Notes under the pieces: generated by a model
Databases searched by the model: none
Seen by the model: the letters and a program-made list of their open reading frames with translations, nothing else
What the model was told of the DNA's origin: nothing
NCBI GenBank assembly: GCA_933207985.1
Contig: OW240914.1
Location: 288,418,877 to 288,482,876 of the forward strand
Reading direction: 5' to 3'
DNA length: 64,000 bases
Source: Pelobates cultripes
Taxonomy: Eukaryota; Chordata; Amphibia; Anura; Pelobatidae
Position numbers and translations under genes: made by a program
In this document: positions 12,205-23,639 of the stretch, one piece after another
Layout of the letters: every line of letters begins with the position of its first letter
How positions within the stretch are numbered: position 1 is the stretch's first letter

Positions 12205-14275
12205 TGTGTGTGTGTGTGTATATCACTCCTAGGACTTCAGAAATATGTTGAAAAAATTATCTTTATTCAGGCATCAGCCTAGGTGGATCAACGTTTCAGT
12301 TCACTAATGGAACTTACGTCAGGATACAGTGCTGTACAATAAACAGTGCTTAAATAACATAACAGTAATGAATACATTGTATACAGCCTGTGTACTTACA
12401 ATTAACCCCTGGAATGTAGCCAGCTGGTGTGTGAATATCATGATTAAAATGTACCCTGTTCAGCTGAAATCGCTGGTGAAACAAGCTAGAATGATTTTTT
12501 TGTGTTCCACTAGTTGGCATGGTTACAAGTTGGAACACAAGGGGGCGTGTGTATAGAGCACAGCTGGGAGCCGATCGTGTGTTGCCGGCTGTGTGGGGAC
12601 TAGTAGTACCGATCACTATGTATATCGTGCTTGGGATAGGGCTAGACTGGGAAGATCTGGGTGAATATTAAAGTATAGTGGTGCCCACGATCAAAGAAAC
12701 GATCATATAGGGGATAAAGACAATTGGCATATGCAGTGTTAAATTCTGCTGGGGTACCGTTGTAATAGTGGTGTGGTGGACAGATATGTTGAAAGCATAG
12801 CAGTCTGTATGGGCATATGGATAACAATACATTTCGTAAAAGCAGACATGTAAATATGTGGCGTATATTGAAAGAATGCGATGTCAGTGTGTAGACAGAG
12901 CTCGGATGAGCAGAGCTAAGGGGGCATGTGGGATAAAAGGAAGGAGGACCAAAACAGCTGTTTAGCAGAGGGGCCACTAAGTGGGTAATAGCAAAGAAGT
13001 GTACAGAGATAAATAGAGATACACAGTAGCCTAGTACTAAAGTAAAAAGTAAACATAAACATAATGCCCAGGGTTGGATATAGATAAATCAACATTTAGT
13101 ACACAATTGAATAAGTGTATAGAGACCATTCTGCAAGGGGAAAACGAACACAGGGGTAGTACTGCTAGGCTAATTGTGTATATTACAGAGTATACAAGTA
13201 AATGTGTAGCTGATACGGGATATATGTAGTATGTTTAAGCCAGACAAGGAAAAATAACCAAAGAAAACTAACAGTAGTAGCTAAGTAGCTGGAACTGCAT
13301 TTAAATTAAATTGGTAATGCAAATGGGCATGCAACACATGAAGTAATACATGCAATAATACAAAACTCATCGTAGATACTAGAAGTGTACTGTATTAGAT
13401 ATCTTAGCCGTATAGACAATATTCAATAAGTAACATTAACGAGCAGAGTATATATTATACTGCCAGAGAGAGATTAGCTTGCTCCATCTGGTGATATATT
13501 GATAGTCCATATATAGATCAAGTTCAAAAGGCCAAATATATAGTAGTCATATTGGTCTTAATGAGATGATCATAGAAATATCCTAAGGAGTACTTCTCAT
13601 TAAGTCCTCTAGAGAAAACAGTGTCGAGAGTCTTAATCCAGTATAGTTCTTTCTGAAGAAGTTTCTTGCGGCCAACGCCCCTTAGTGGCAAAGGTATGTG
13701 GTCGATTGCCGTGAATTTCATGGTGGGTAGTGGATAATTGAGTTCAAGAAAGTGTTTGGCCACATGTAGGTCAGAGCTTTTGTCTCTGTAAGCCACCCGT
13801 ATACTCGAGCGGTGGTTACGAATTCTCTCTCGTAGTGGCAAATCGGTTTTCCCTATGTATGCCAGACCACAGGGACAAAGAAGTTTATATACAACAAAGT
13901 CACTTGTACAGGTTAGTTGATGGCGAATAATGTATTTCTTCCCAGTATGGGGGTGTGTGAAGGTCTTAGTAGGGATCATGTGACAACATGTCATACACCC
14001 CAGGTATCTGTAGCATCCTAGGTTCTGGTGTTTAGACTGGATTGTAGCAGTGAGTAGGGTTTGTTTTGACTAATAAGTCTTTTAGATTGTTACCTCTGCG
14101 GTAGCACATCATGGGTGGGTTTTTGAACAATTCTGGAAGTGTATCGTCGTTCTTCATAATTCTCCAATTACGATCCAGAGTACTCTTGAGGTGGTGTGAC
14201 CCTGTAGTAAAAGTCGTGGGAAAGATGAGTCTTTCAGATTTAGATATATATATCTATATATCTCAATTAAGTTGA
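12205..14275 (-). mobile_element. Penelope-like element, 5' truncated
   Basis: The coding end (14240-13524) and a long 3' region (13523-12205) lie on the minus strand, inside the right arm of a foldback repeat. The reverse-transcriptase core is absent, so the insertion is 5' truncated. Near the 3' end, 12322-12293 on the minus strand reads CTGACGTA, a perfect 5-bp stem AGTTC...GAACT, then GAAACGTTGATCC. This is a hammerhead-like layout reported for PLE termini. Confidence 0.75.
13524..14240 (-). pseudogene. PLE polyprotein C-terminus with GIY-YIG endonuclease
   Basis: PLEs encode a reverse transcriptase fused to a GIY-YIG endonuclease that nicks the target DNA. The 156-codon frame 13994-13524 contains FVVYKLLCPCGLAYIGKT, the GIY-YIG signature, then LRERIRNHRSSI with the conserved arginine region, and a late glutamate-tryptophan block (KELYWIKTLDT) followed by GLNEKYSLGYF. 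Upstream, with a frameshift near 13995, the minus strand reads HLKSTLDRNWRIMKND and then NPPMMCYRRGNNLKDLLVK, which is the usual linker between thumb and endonuclease, including the RR-GNNLKDLLV motif. The frame opens at 14240, so most of the RT is missing. The cysteines CPC inside the GIY-YIG segment match the Neptune/Penelope style of zinc-containing endonucleases. The frameshift and truncation make it inactive. Confidence 0.85.
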
Positions 14276-14615
14276 ATAAAAACTAAAAAAGTGTGATAAA
14301 TTAATATTTTAGTTTTTAGTTTTGTGTGGCATTTTAACTGTGATGGCCATAATACTGTTAGGGATTACTGCAATAAAATACACATATTTGTATCCAGCGA
14401 TGTCACATGAGTACACCAGTACCCCCCATGAACAGGTTTTATGGTGATTGGAAAGTTACAGGATCAAATATAGCACTTTTCATTTTTCAGTTTATACACA
14501 TTAAAATCTACGTATCGTAGTCCAGGAATGAGAATTACCCCCAATCAATATTTCCTTGTAGTAGTACAACTGTGAAAATTATTTAGTGCTGATTATATTG
14601 TATTTTGTATTACAG

Positions 14616-14830
14616 AGACACCCGACTTCAAATCTTACAGAAGTCTTTGGAAGCATATAAATGCAATATATATGCTGTTTGATTAAATTTCTCCGTGATT
14701 CCAATGATTCAAATATGTTGATTTCTCTTCTTTCAGCTTGACTGAATTGTCAGATTAATCCAATGAAAAGGAAAACTAATCTTTTTTAATTACGTATAAT
14801 AAACATATTTTGTGCAAACTGAAATAATAT
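14616..14830 (+). CDS. Candidate terminal exon and 3' UTR of an unidentified host gene
   Basis: An acceptor (tattttgtattacag) ends at 14615. In phase 0 the exon reads RHPTSNLTEVFGSI and stops at 14658-14660. The other frames also stop early. An AATAAA signal lies at 14798-14803, followed within about 30 bases by a tgtcctgtctttatt tract, so the layout fits a 3' end. Phase agrees with the candidate at 9274-9307. I cannot name the gene, and the coding evidence is very short. Confidence 0.25.
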
Positions 14831-14834
14831 GTCC

Positions 14835-16365
14835 TGTCTTTATTTATCACAATGGAATTTGGTGACATTTCAAGTTGGTGGGGCCCCAGCATGGACACAT
14901 GGATTTTACTCTGTCTTATTTGTTCCTGAATTTTTTCAATTATGATTAAGAATACATCTACAACCTCTAAAATATGCGGACACTCCCATATATAGGGAAT
15001 AAATCATATATAAATATTCTTTTTATTTAGTAAAAAAAATAGGGCATGCCATGCTGAGGCTAAACTCTCCATTACATGTGTAATGTAGTGTAAAATGGTT
15101 TGGATGCACAGGGCTGGTGTATTTGTAAGTGAAGCAGAGGAGGGGATGTTAAGTCAAGGCAGTGTGGGTAATAAAATGGAAGGACATAGATAGACGAGGG
15201 GCACTGTAGGATCTCCACAGTGTCAAATCAGTTTGAGACAGTCACCAACCTACACCCAGCAGCACCTAGCTTGACTATCAACCTCCAAGTAAATTAGCAT
15301 TGAAGAATTAAAAAAAAAAAAAAATAGCCCCATTCATTGCCTGTGGTAGGACATTATTGTAAGACACCTTTTCTTCCTCTGCTCACTTCTGTGCCTCCAG
15401 ACTCTCTCATTAACTGTGGAAGTGGCAGCAGTGAGAGCTTTACAGGAGTGTGTGCAGGGCTATGACAGTCACATCATATCCCCAGTGGATTTCCTTTAAT
15501 TGGTGTTTGGGGAGACACTAATGCTGTAGCTGCTCCTGTCACTATCTGAGGTTTTGGACTGCAGACAGGGTTATGTTAATTAATATTAAAGAATCAATGA
15601 TTTTTTAAGTGGTATCTGCTTTACTAGACAGAACATTCTTGTAGGCTTGGGAAAGAGCTAGGGAGAGTTAAGCAACGCTAAGCTATGGCGTACCAAAATG
15701 GAGCTGGTGGAGCACTCTGGAGAGAGCAGAACACACTGTGATGGGAGACAGAGGGGACAAAATGTGTAACTAACATGTCAGGTACGTATGCAACTCTGCC
15801 CTTTGGGGCTAACAGCATGTGGAAGCCCTAAATGGTAGGCCGGTAGGCAGGCCCATCTTTTAGAATTGCATATTTGCCACCAAAAAGAGGCATTAGGATA
15901 TGACAGGTGGCTGTCAGACAGTCAATGAGGGTTATACACACCACTTCTCATAGGATTTAATTTTATTTTGATTAACAACTATTTTTTTTTTTTTTTAAAC
16001 TCACTTGCAGCAATATTGGGGAACAATAAAAGGGAAGCGTAATGACTAACACAGTACTAACAATTAAAAGGACATAAGCAACTCATGTTGGCTCAAACAG
16101 ACATATCTGAATATTGTTGAGTTTAATGGTAAAAACCCCCATGTTAGAATGTAATGTTTCCCTTGTTTTTTATTGTACAGCCAGCAAAGGTTTTTTTTTT
16201 GTTTGTTTTTTAATATTGGCATGCTGGCGCTAGCACTGACATCAGGCAACTAGTTCTTCAAATTATTGTTTAGGTGCCTAAAAGAAAGGTGAATGAAATT
16301 TGTGAATGCACTTTGAGCTGGATGCATTAAGTCCAAATTTAGTTTAAAATTGGTGCCTTGTCATT
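14835..16365. other. Sequence without recognised gene
   Basis: Short A runs (15310-15324) and T runs (15980-15996) are the only notable features. No coding motif or terminal repeat was found. Some parts are less AT-rich (15360-15560) and may be an unrecognised repeat. Confidence 0.4.
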
Positions 16366-18199
16366 TTTCGGGCATGATGATGTAGCGGACGCATTCAAAT
16401 GCTGCTCACGGGTCGGACGCTGACCGCTGAAACGAGGAGTAAGGTTGAAAGACGGAGAAAGAGAGTCCTTTCCATGCTGGTATCAACAATACATGCTATC
16501 TGGAAGGCATGGCAATAGAATTGGGGGATACTTTCAGCCTATGTTGCATGGGTATTGGACTTGAAAATGGACGATCAACAGCAGAGAAGTAGAGTTGAAA
16601 AAGGACACTAATTAACCAACTCAACTAAATTGATTCATTTTTTTATTCTTCTCTCATCTTGAGAGTCACAAGTGTTAATTAAGATTCGACATGAGAGATT
16701 TAGTCACAAATTATAACACTTTAAGTAATTCAATTCTAATAGGAGATAGAAGGGGATTATCTAAGATTAGACCGACAAATAAGATGCACAATATTAGCCA
16801 ATGATTATCCATTAAATTAAATACTCACGTAAATGTATGATTATATAAATTACTAGGAATTTTTGAAAAAAAAGGAAGAAGTGGGGAAGGGGTAAGGAAG
16901 AAGAAGGGGAGCATAAAGGAGAAATATATCACTTAATGTTTATGATACACACCTAAAATACACTTCACGTATATAAATTTTAAACCTATAGAATATCACA
17001 ATTACTCTCTATTGCAGATTATTTTTAAAGTTTATTATTTATTTTACTATTATTATTTTTAAAAGATAAGAAAGAAATTGGTTTTGGGACTAGTTAAATG
17101 ATAATTTAATAATAATTGTACATATGTATGTTAAAAGATGTTATTGAACCTAATACAGTTATTAATGCTCTTAGAAAACGGGATCTCAAAGTTGAGATGC
17201 CCCACCCCCAAGAAAAAATAGTTAAAACTTAATCACTCTTAATCTTTAAATATTCCTGTTGAAAGATAAATATTCAATCTACAATATTTAGCGTTCAGAC
17301 TAATTCCCTGCGGCAGCAGCAGGGGGAGAGCTGAAAAATATAACTTCAAACAGCTCTTGGTACGTGTGTATGTGTATGTATGGTACTATTGCTAACTTCA
17401 TTTTTTAATACCCATTATATTAATATTTGCACACATCCTGTTAATTCACAGGAGAAGAATCAGCCTTTTTTCTTGCTATTCACTGATCATGCTGTTGAAA
17501 CCTTTATTGATCTAGTCAAGAAAGATGTGAATAATCTTACCCAGCACAGACAAATAAGAAATAAATATACACACCCTAATAATTTAACAAGGCCATGAAA
17601 ACACTTCAAAAAAATCAAGATCTGGTTATTAAACAGGCAGACAATGGGGTGATATAGACATGTTGGATAAGATTGATTACATCAAGGAAATAACTAGACA
17701 GTTAAATGATGGTGACGCATATAAAAAAGTACAAGTTGATCCTACACTAGCTTTGAAAAATAAGATTGATGCTATACTGAAAGGAGCATCAGATAACATC
17801 ATTGACAAACAACTGTTTAAATATCTCACTGTTGATTCACCTGTAGTACCTGTATTACACACATTGCCAAAATCCATAATGATTGATCCACCTGGGAGAC
17901 CCTTTGCCATGGGTATAGGTTCCTTACTGTCCCCATTGGTGACATTTCTAGATCAATTAACTAGAGCTTATATTACACAAATAAAATCTTATGTGAGAGA
18001 TACTACAGAAGTTCTTAACAAATTAAAGACAGTGGATAGTGTACAGAATATGATTTTAGTGACTTTTGATGTAAATGGTTTATATACCTCTATTCCTCAT
18101 GTATTGAGGTATTGATGCCATGGGTGAAACACTCGAACATTTGGGTTTTGGGTCCATCATTCTTTTTTTTTAATGCAATGGTTGACTCTGGTCATGACG

Positions 18200-19300
18200 C
18201 ATGGGCGTCCGCAGGAATTTTTCCAGGGGGGGGCATAATTGTAATGACATCCATGCTTGGTACCTTTTTGACAGTGTCATGAAAGGGAAGGGGCATAGCC
18301 ATTATCACATAAAGCCAGGGTGAATAGCGTTTTCACAACTATGGTATCAGGAATATATGTTTGTATTCCTGACACTATAGTGTTCCTTTAAGCAAATTAA
18401 AGGACATTTCTGGTCACCATAACAACTTCACCTAAATGAAAATGCTATGATGCCAAGAAGCCCCTGGGTGCTCGCTTTCCTTTAAGGGGTTAAATCGCTC
18501 TCAAATGGTTTAACCCCAAAGGCTTCCTCCAGCTCCAGGTCGCTCAGTGGTATTCGGCTTCTGAAACAGAGTGTCAGGAAGTGCAGATTGACGTCAGGCA
18601 TGAGTGCCGCTGATTGGCTACAGTGGACAGTTGACGCTCTAAGCCAATCGCTAGTTCCCAGTTCATAAAATATTTTTACTTTTTTATGAATGGGGAGCTA
18701 CTGATTGGCTTAGAGTGCCAGCTGACCGCTCTAGCCAATCAGCAACACCCCTACCCAATGGCACTCTGTGCTTCCTGACACTCAATAAATAAAAGTGAAC
18801 ACATTAATACTGATATTTTTTTACCTTTGGAGATGAGAAGGTCCAGCGTTTCCCTGCCTGGCCCAGGNNNNNNNNNNNNNNNNNNNNNNNNNNNNNNNNN
18901 NNNNNNNNNNNNNNNNNNNNNNNNNNNNNNNNNNNNNNNNNNNNNNNNNNNNNNNNNNNNNNNNNNNTGGGCTGCTGCCCCAAAATCTATCTGCTGCTAC
19001 CCCCCACCCCCAAATCTAAAGGCTGCTGCCCACCTCTCAAACCCTCCCCCCATCCCTCACTTACCTGATCTGTAGGCTGTCTCTGGCTGCATGTGTTGTT
19101 CCCCTGCGGTTTCAATCAGCAGAGAGAAGCAGGGATAGATGCAGCTTCCTATCCCTGTCTCTCTCCATACACAGCGCCACCTACTGGCCGGCGCCGGTAT
19201 TGCAGTTCATTTTAAATCTCACACAAAATAGCAGAACAAGCTGAAAAATCCAGGGGGGGGCAAGTGCCCACCCCTTGCCCCCCCCCTGCGGACGCCCATG
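18200..19300. mobile_element. Non-autonomous hAT element
   Basis: Terminal inverted repeats are CATGGGCGTCCGCAGG at 18200 and its complement CCTGCGGACGCCCATG ending at 19300. An 8-bp target duplication flanks it, TCATGACG (18192-18199) and TCATGATG (19301-19308), 7 of 8 identical. That length is diagnostic for hAT. It sits inside the PLE reverse transcriptase. The interior carries a TTAA-MITE-like segment (gacactatagtgttccttta near 18370), an assembly gap, and about 150 bp (19066-19210) shared with the hAT at 20518. No transposase is present. Confidence 0.88.
18868..18967. other. Assembly gap (100 N)
   Basis: Exactly 100 unknown bases inside the hAT element. A round figure of 100 usually marks a gap of unknown size, so the true length of this element is uncertain. 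Confidence 0.95.
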
Positions 19301-20517
19301 TCATGATGCAGAATTATTTTACTTCCAGAGATTAGTTTTTTTGCACAAACCAAGGTAAATGCGATGGGTTCCAATGTGGCCCTCACATATGCCAGCATTT
19401 ACATGGCCAAGCTTGAAGAAAATATAATATACAAAAATGATTTGTATAAAAAATACATAATGCAATGGTAGCTCTATATTGATGATGTGCTGGTATTGTG
19501 GTCTGGCCCATTTGAGCCCCTAGCAGAATTTTTTTGATTTTCTCAACAAGTGCTCTGAGACAATCAGGTTTACTATGGTGATGGATTTAAATTCCATTCC
19601 TTTTCTCGATATTTTGATCTCGAAGGTCAATCTTGAGATTTCTTGTTTATCATTATCTCCATACTATAAGGAATGTTGTATAGAGCATTAAGTGTCTCTA
19701 TATAAGACCTATTTATCTTTGTTTATGATAGGGTCTAAAATTTGAAAATATTAGGATGATATGCACTTTATAATGATTCTCTCTATATCATAGTTATTAC
19801 ACTTATTGCTCACACTTAATTGCTCACACTTAATATTTTGATATTATTTTCCTTTGCAGTAGCACTCTATATACTTGAAACTTTTGGTCATGATCTCAAT
19901 TATTTTGCTACACTTTAGTTATGATATATTTCTATAAGAAATAATAACACCCTCATTGTGACATGTTAGCACTTTAAGGTGTTATATGTACATATAGATA
20001 TATTTAGCTGTATTTGTTTATATGGCTCTTTGATATTTGCACTTGTAGTTTTTTTCTATGTATTCTTTTATATGAATTTGTATTCTATTTTGCATTTTTT
20101 TTTATTTTGACCCTATTCAGAGACTTTAGGAGATTATCGTTAACGATCTATGATGATATATGGGATTGTGACACTATTGGACTTAGCCTTATATATCTGT
20201 GTTTATATTTATATATTTTTTTACTTTTATCTTTTTCTATTCTATTTAAAATATCCTTTGTATACATGATTTATGATGCCCATTATGGAGACTATCGATG
20301 GTTTTAAGAATGTTTACTATTCCTTATCCACTATGTATCTCGTTATTTTGTATTGTAATATTTACAGATTTATGGGGCATTTTTCACGTGTCCGTGCACG
20401 CATGCACATTTACCTACATTCGTGGTATTACATTAATTCACTAGCTTTCAGATATTTTTCTGGATGCATGCGTGTTCATGTTGCCGCGTGTGTTTGGTCT
20501 TGTGCATGAGAGACCGG

Positions 20518-21815
20518 CAGGGCCAGATTAAGAGCCCAGTGGGCCTGGTGCTGATAATTATGATGGGGCCTAATTACAGAATCTTATCGACCAAAAACAC
20601 TAAAACAGTCATACCTCTTGAGCGTCATGTATCTGATAGAGATAGTGTTGGAGGAAAACTCAAAGGATGCAGCTATAAGAAAACACATACTCTATGCTAA
20701 TCTCTCTCTAATTTATGCGTTCATCTTTCAAGTAAATCCATACCCCCTAACAGCAGTGTCCACTGAAGAAGGAAGTCAATGGGCGGGGTAAAAGGGTGGG
20801 CCACTGACGCGAATCACGTGACCAGAACTACCAAATGTGTGTGGAGGGGAAAGCACAAAAAGGGGGCATGTCTGTCCAAAGAACTGGAAGGCCAGCCTGG
20901 GATCAGTGTCCCTATATTTCACAGTGTCAGTGTCCCTATGTCACCCAGTCCCCTAGTCTCTCAGTGTCTGTGTCCCCATTTCTCCCAGTGTCCCCATGTC
21001 TCAGTGTGTCCCGTGTCACTAGGATACTAGGGGACATTGAGAGACATGGGGACACAGAGACCCGGGGACACTGAGATACATGGGGGCACTGAGACACTTG
21101 GGGACACTGGGAGACATGGGGGCACTTGTGGATACAGACATGGGGACACTGAGAGACACAGACACACTGGGGACACTGTGTTCCAAGTGTCTCTGTGTCC
21201 CAATGTGCCTCCCTATGTCTCACAGCATCCCCATGTGTCCCAGTGTCCCCTAGTGTCTCATTGTCCCCATGTTTCCCAGTGTCCCAAAGTGTCTCAGTGT
21301 CCCCATGTCTCCCAGTGTCCACTAGTGTCTGTGTCCCCATGTGTCCCCTAGTGTCTCAGTGTCCCCATGTCTCCCTGCTGCCTTTCCCCCCCATCCTTCA
21401 CATACCTGAGCTGTAGTCTGTCTCTGCAGGCTGGGAGCTGCTGTCTGGACTCTCTGCGCTGTGTAGCTGCTCCCCTGTGGATCAGTGAGTAGAAAGAGGC
21501 AGGTAGATGCTGTAACTTCCTATCCCTGCCTCTCTCCATACACAGTGACCCCTACTGGCCAGTGCTGGTATTGTAACCTAATCTCCGTTTATACTGAGAA
21601 AAATATTTGCATTTGTATTGCCGGTATTACTGCAATACCGTCACGGCCCTGCAGCCTCAAATACTGGCTGTGCCTTAAAATACCAGTCAGGTTGCAAGAG
21701 TAGTGTGTAAAAAAAATAAATAAAAGAAAAGGTAATTTTTTTTTTTAATGGGCCTATTCCATTGGCCTGGGCCTGGAGCTGCAGCTTCATCAGCCTCTAT
21801 GTTAATCCGGCCCAG
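20518..21815. mobile_element. Non-autonomous hAT element with internal minisatellite
   Basis: The left end is CAGGGCCAGATTAAGAG and the right end, on the other strand, is CTGGGCCGGATTAACAT. Beyond these, gggcctggtgctgata on the left and tcatcagcctctatg-type sequence on the right extend the inverted similarity. Flanks GAGACCGG (20510-20517) and GCGTCCGG (21816-21823) match at 6 of 8 positions, consistent with an aged 8-bp duplication. The interior has a CCCCATGTCTCCCAGTGT-type minisatellite and a segment at 21410-21590 similar to part of the hAT at 18200. No transposase was found. Confidence 0.75.
20905..21375. repeat. GTGTCCC minisatellite with an inverted central block
   Basis: Units of about 17-18 bp of the type cagtgtccccatgtctcc repeat many times. 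From about 20920 to 21015 and again from 21185 to 21370 the plus strand carries the C-rich form. Between about 21025 and 21180 it carries the complementary form (gacatggggacactgag). Long open frames on both strands here are produced by the repeat and are not genes. Confidence 0.85.
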
Positions 21816-22659
21816 GCGTCCGGATCGCTGAATGCGCATGTCCAATTTCTTATGGAGATTGAGACGTCATTGCGCAGATGTCTTATCATGTGTTGGACAT
21901 CATTACGCTGACGTTACGCACATAGCTGAAATGGATCCTTTAGAGGTAATTTTCTGGATCTCCTCATTGTTCAATATAATTAATTTAAGTAAGTTTATTT
22001 ATTTAATTATTAACTTATTTGTTTTGTAACTTGCGGGATAGCTGACAGCCACTATGTTTGGGTAAGTTACATTTGATTGTACGGACTTGGATTTCTTGAT
22101 TGATTAATTATGTTAATTATGTTAATCACTTGTATACCTATAAATTGATATATGTGCATGCATTTGATAGCTTGACAAAGACCGCTCAGGTCGAAACATT
22201 GTGATTGGAGGTGGGTTTAAAAAATTGCCTTCTTTGAATCCTGGAGTGCCTGGACCTCTTTCTATTTTCTGCTATATCAAGTATTTGGTTCTTGGTACTG
22301 GGACCAGCCTGGTTGCACCAAGATTCCCATCACCGTGGTGATTGAGTGCAGTTCCACACCCCTGTTTCTTGGTTTGATTTCCTTTCTGGCACAGCTGAGA
22401 TTTCTTTCAGTAAATCTATCATTGTTGCTGGAATCTACCTCCCACCTAGTTCTACGGTGCAATCCTTTTCTGACATAGCCCAACTACTAAGTGAAACTGT
22501 AGCTAAAAACAAAAAAAGCGAACTGTTGGTTTTTGGAGATTTTAATATTAATTGGCTGAATTCTAAAAATAAAAAATCATGTACGCTGTTTAAGACTTTG
22601 CAGCTAACACAATTAATTTCCTCCTCAAAGCGCATTAATATTAAAAGCCAGAACCATAC

Positions 22660-23639
22660 TGAAAGCCACTTCGCCACTGGGTTTTGGAGAGGACTAATGG
22701 CCAATCTTTTGTTCTGTATCTAGGGCCCCTTTAATTTGTTTTGACTGAGAGACCCTATTTGTGGCTATTGGGACTTTAAAGAACGGTTCCTCAAACTCCC
22801 GAACAGTCTTGTTTGCATGGAGCAAAACCACGAATAGACTTCAGGGGGACTTAGCCGCGAATGCCCTGGAACAATTTTTGGCATGAAAACAACATGGTTC
22901 CTGGTCGATCCTTCAACGGCACTTAGCTGCGAATCTATGGAACTGTTTTGGGCATGAAATCCTGCGTTTGCCTTGGCAAAAAATATGACTTCCATAAAAT
23001 TTCTGAACCCCTGATCTGATCTAGGTGATTTTTGGATATGTTGTCCATCCAGACCAGAGCCATCAGGAGATGTAACATTTATGGGGATATGTTGTATTTA
23101 TTGGACTTTGTAAAAATGTGTGTTTTTTTTTTTTCTGGGGATAATTAAGTTAATGCATTATCTGTCTTAATTATATCACAGGCAGAGGGGAGGGATTGTT
23201 TGTGTGTTATGGGAGTGTCGTAGCATTAATTATTGTTCCTATTGGTTTATTCCCTTTGTGTCCCTGTGCCCAACAAGGTCCACCTGGGTGTTACCCTTGT
23301 TGGGAAATCTGCATAAAAGGCAGTGTGCCTCCATTAAAGTGCAGTTTTACTTCACCCTCAATCTAGAGTCTTGTCTCTTATTGGGGGATTTGCTATATCA
23401 CTACAAGGGATTGCTATAATCACTATACTCCCTTGGATTCCCTGAGTTCTTGTAAGAGTTATTCCTGCTTGACTCTCTGGAGGAAGAGAGGTTCACCCAA
23501 TGGAACTTGGAGCCTTGTCATAGGTCCAGGGTGGGTAGGAGATGGCGAGACCCGAACCAAGCTGTGGTGGTTCGTGGGCTTTGCAGTGCTTATGGTGTAT
23601 GGTGAAGTGCTTGGAGCCCTCGGTGAGCACTGGCGGAGG
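22660..23639 (+). mobile_element. Gypsy-type LTR inserted in the Rex1 element
   Basis: It shares several blocks with LTRs elsewhere in the window: ttcgccactgg...tggagagg at the start (compare 34589), gatctaggtgatttttggatatg (compare 27486), cacaggcagaggggaggg (compare 42660), and the ggaggaagagag...gtccagggtggg block (compare 34825). With the hAT-like insert at 23640 included, the inserted block runs 22660-24096 and begins TG and ends CA. It is flanked by CATAC at 22655-22659 and 24097-24101. No internal gag-pol sequence is present, so it is a solo LTR. Confidence 0.65.

Larger units (their letters stand above)
11600..14510. repeat. Long inverted repeat (foldback element) split by a PLE
   Basis: The left arm (about 11600-12030) is the reverse complement of two blocks. 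The inner block is about 12040-12200: gtgtgggtgcacttaatatg on the left pairs with catattaagtgtacccacac on the right. The outer block is about 14280-14510: ccccataaaacctg at 11680 pairs with caggttttatggtgattgg at 14434, and the gagacatcactgaacac region pairs with gtgtccagcgatgtc-like sequence near 14395. The two right-arm blocks are separated by the minus-strand PLE at about 12205-14275. The centre is near 12036 (cttcaggacggag). No coding sequence belongs to the repeat. Confidence 0.7.
17380..19690 (+). pseudogene. PLE reverse transcriptase, interrupted and degraded
   Basis: This was a retroelement RT of the Penelope clade. The region at 17461-17660, with a shift, reads ...KTLQKNQDLVIKQADNG, matching the N-terminal PLE block in which I-K-x-A-D-x-G precedes the first RT motifs. 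The 151-codon frame 17660-18115 continues with DYIKEITRQLNDGDAYKKV, then LPKSIMIDPPGRPFAMGIGS, then VTFDVNGLYTSIPH, the PLE motif A (D-V-x-x-L-Y-T-x-I-P). It stops at 18113. After the hAT at 18200-19300 the sequence resumes with GNAMGSNVALTYASIYMAKL (motif B region), then LYIDDVLVLW with YIDD at 19475-19486 (motif C), then SIPFLDILISK. Multiple stops interrupt the second half, so no product is expected. Confidence 0.85.
16370..22350 (+). mobile_element. Penelope-like element with two nested hAT insertions
   Basis: Plus-strand PLE. An upstream terminal copy contains a hammerhead-like motif (16374-16434: ATGATGA, stem AGCGG/CCGCT, GAAAC). It is followed by RT remnants (about 17460-18118 and 19301-19680) and a long AT-rich 3' region, and it ends after a second motif (22172-22197: TTGACAAA, stem GACC/GGTC, GAAAC). 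Two hAT elements interrupt it at 18200-19300 and 20518-21815, each with its own 8-bp duplication. No GIY-YIG domain is visible after the RT, so that part seems deleted. The right limit is set where Rex1-like coding begins near 22350. Confidence 0.65.

Noticed and set aside
20779..21416. Several 70-134-codon frames on both strands
   Set aside because: They translate the GTGTCCC minisatellite; no protein-like composition.
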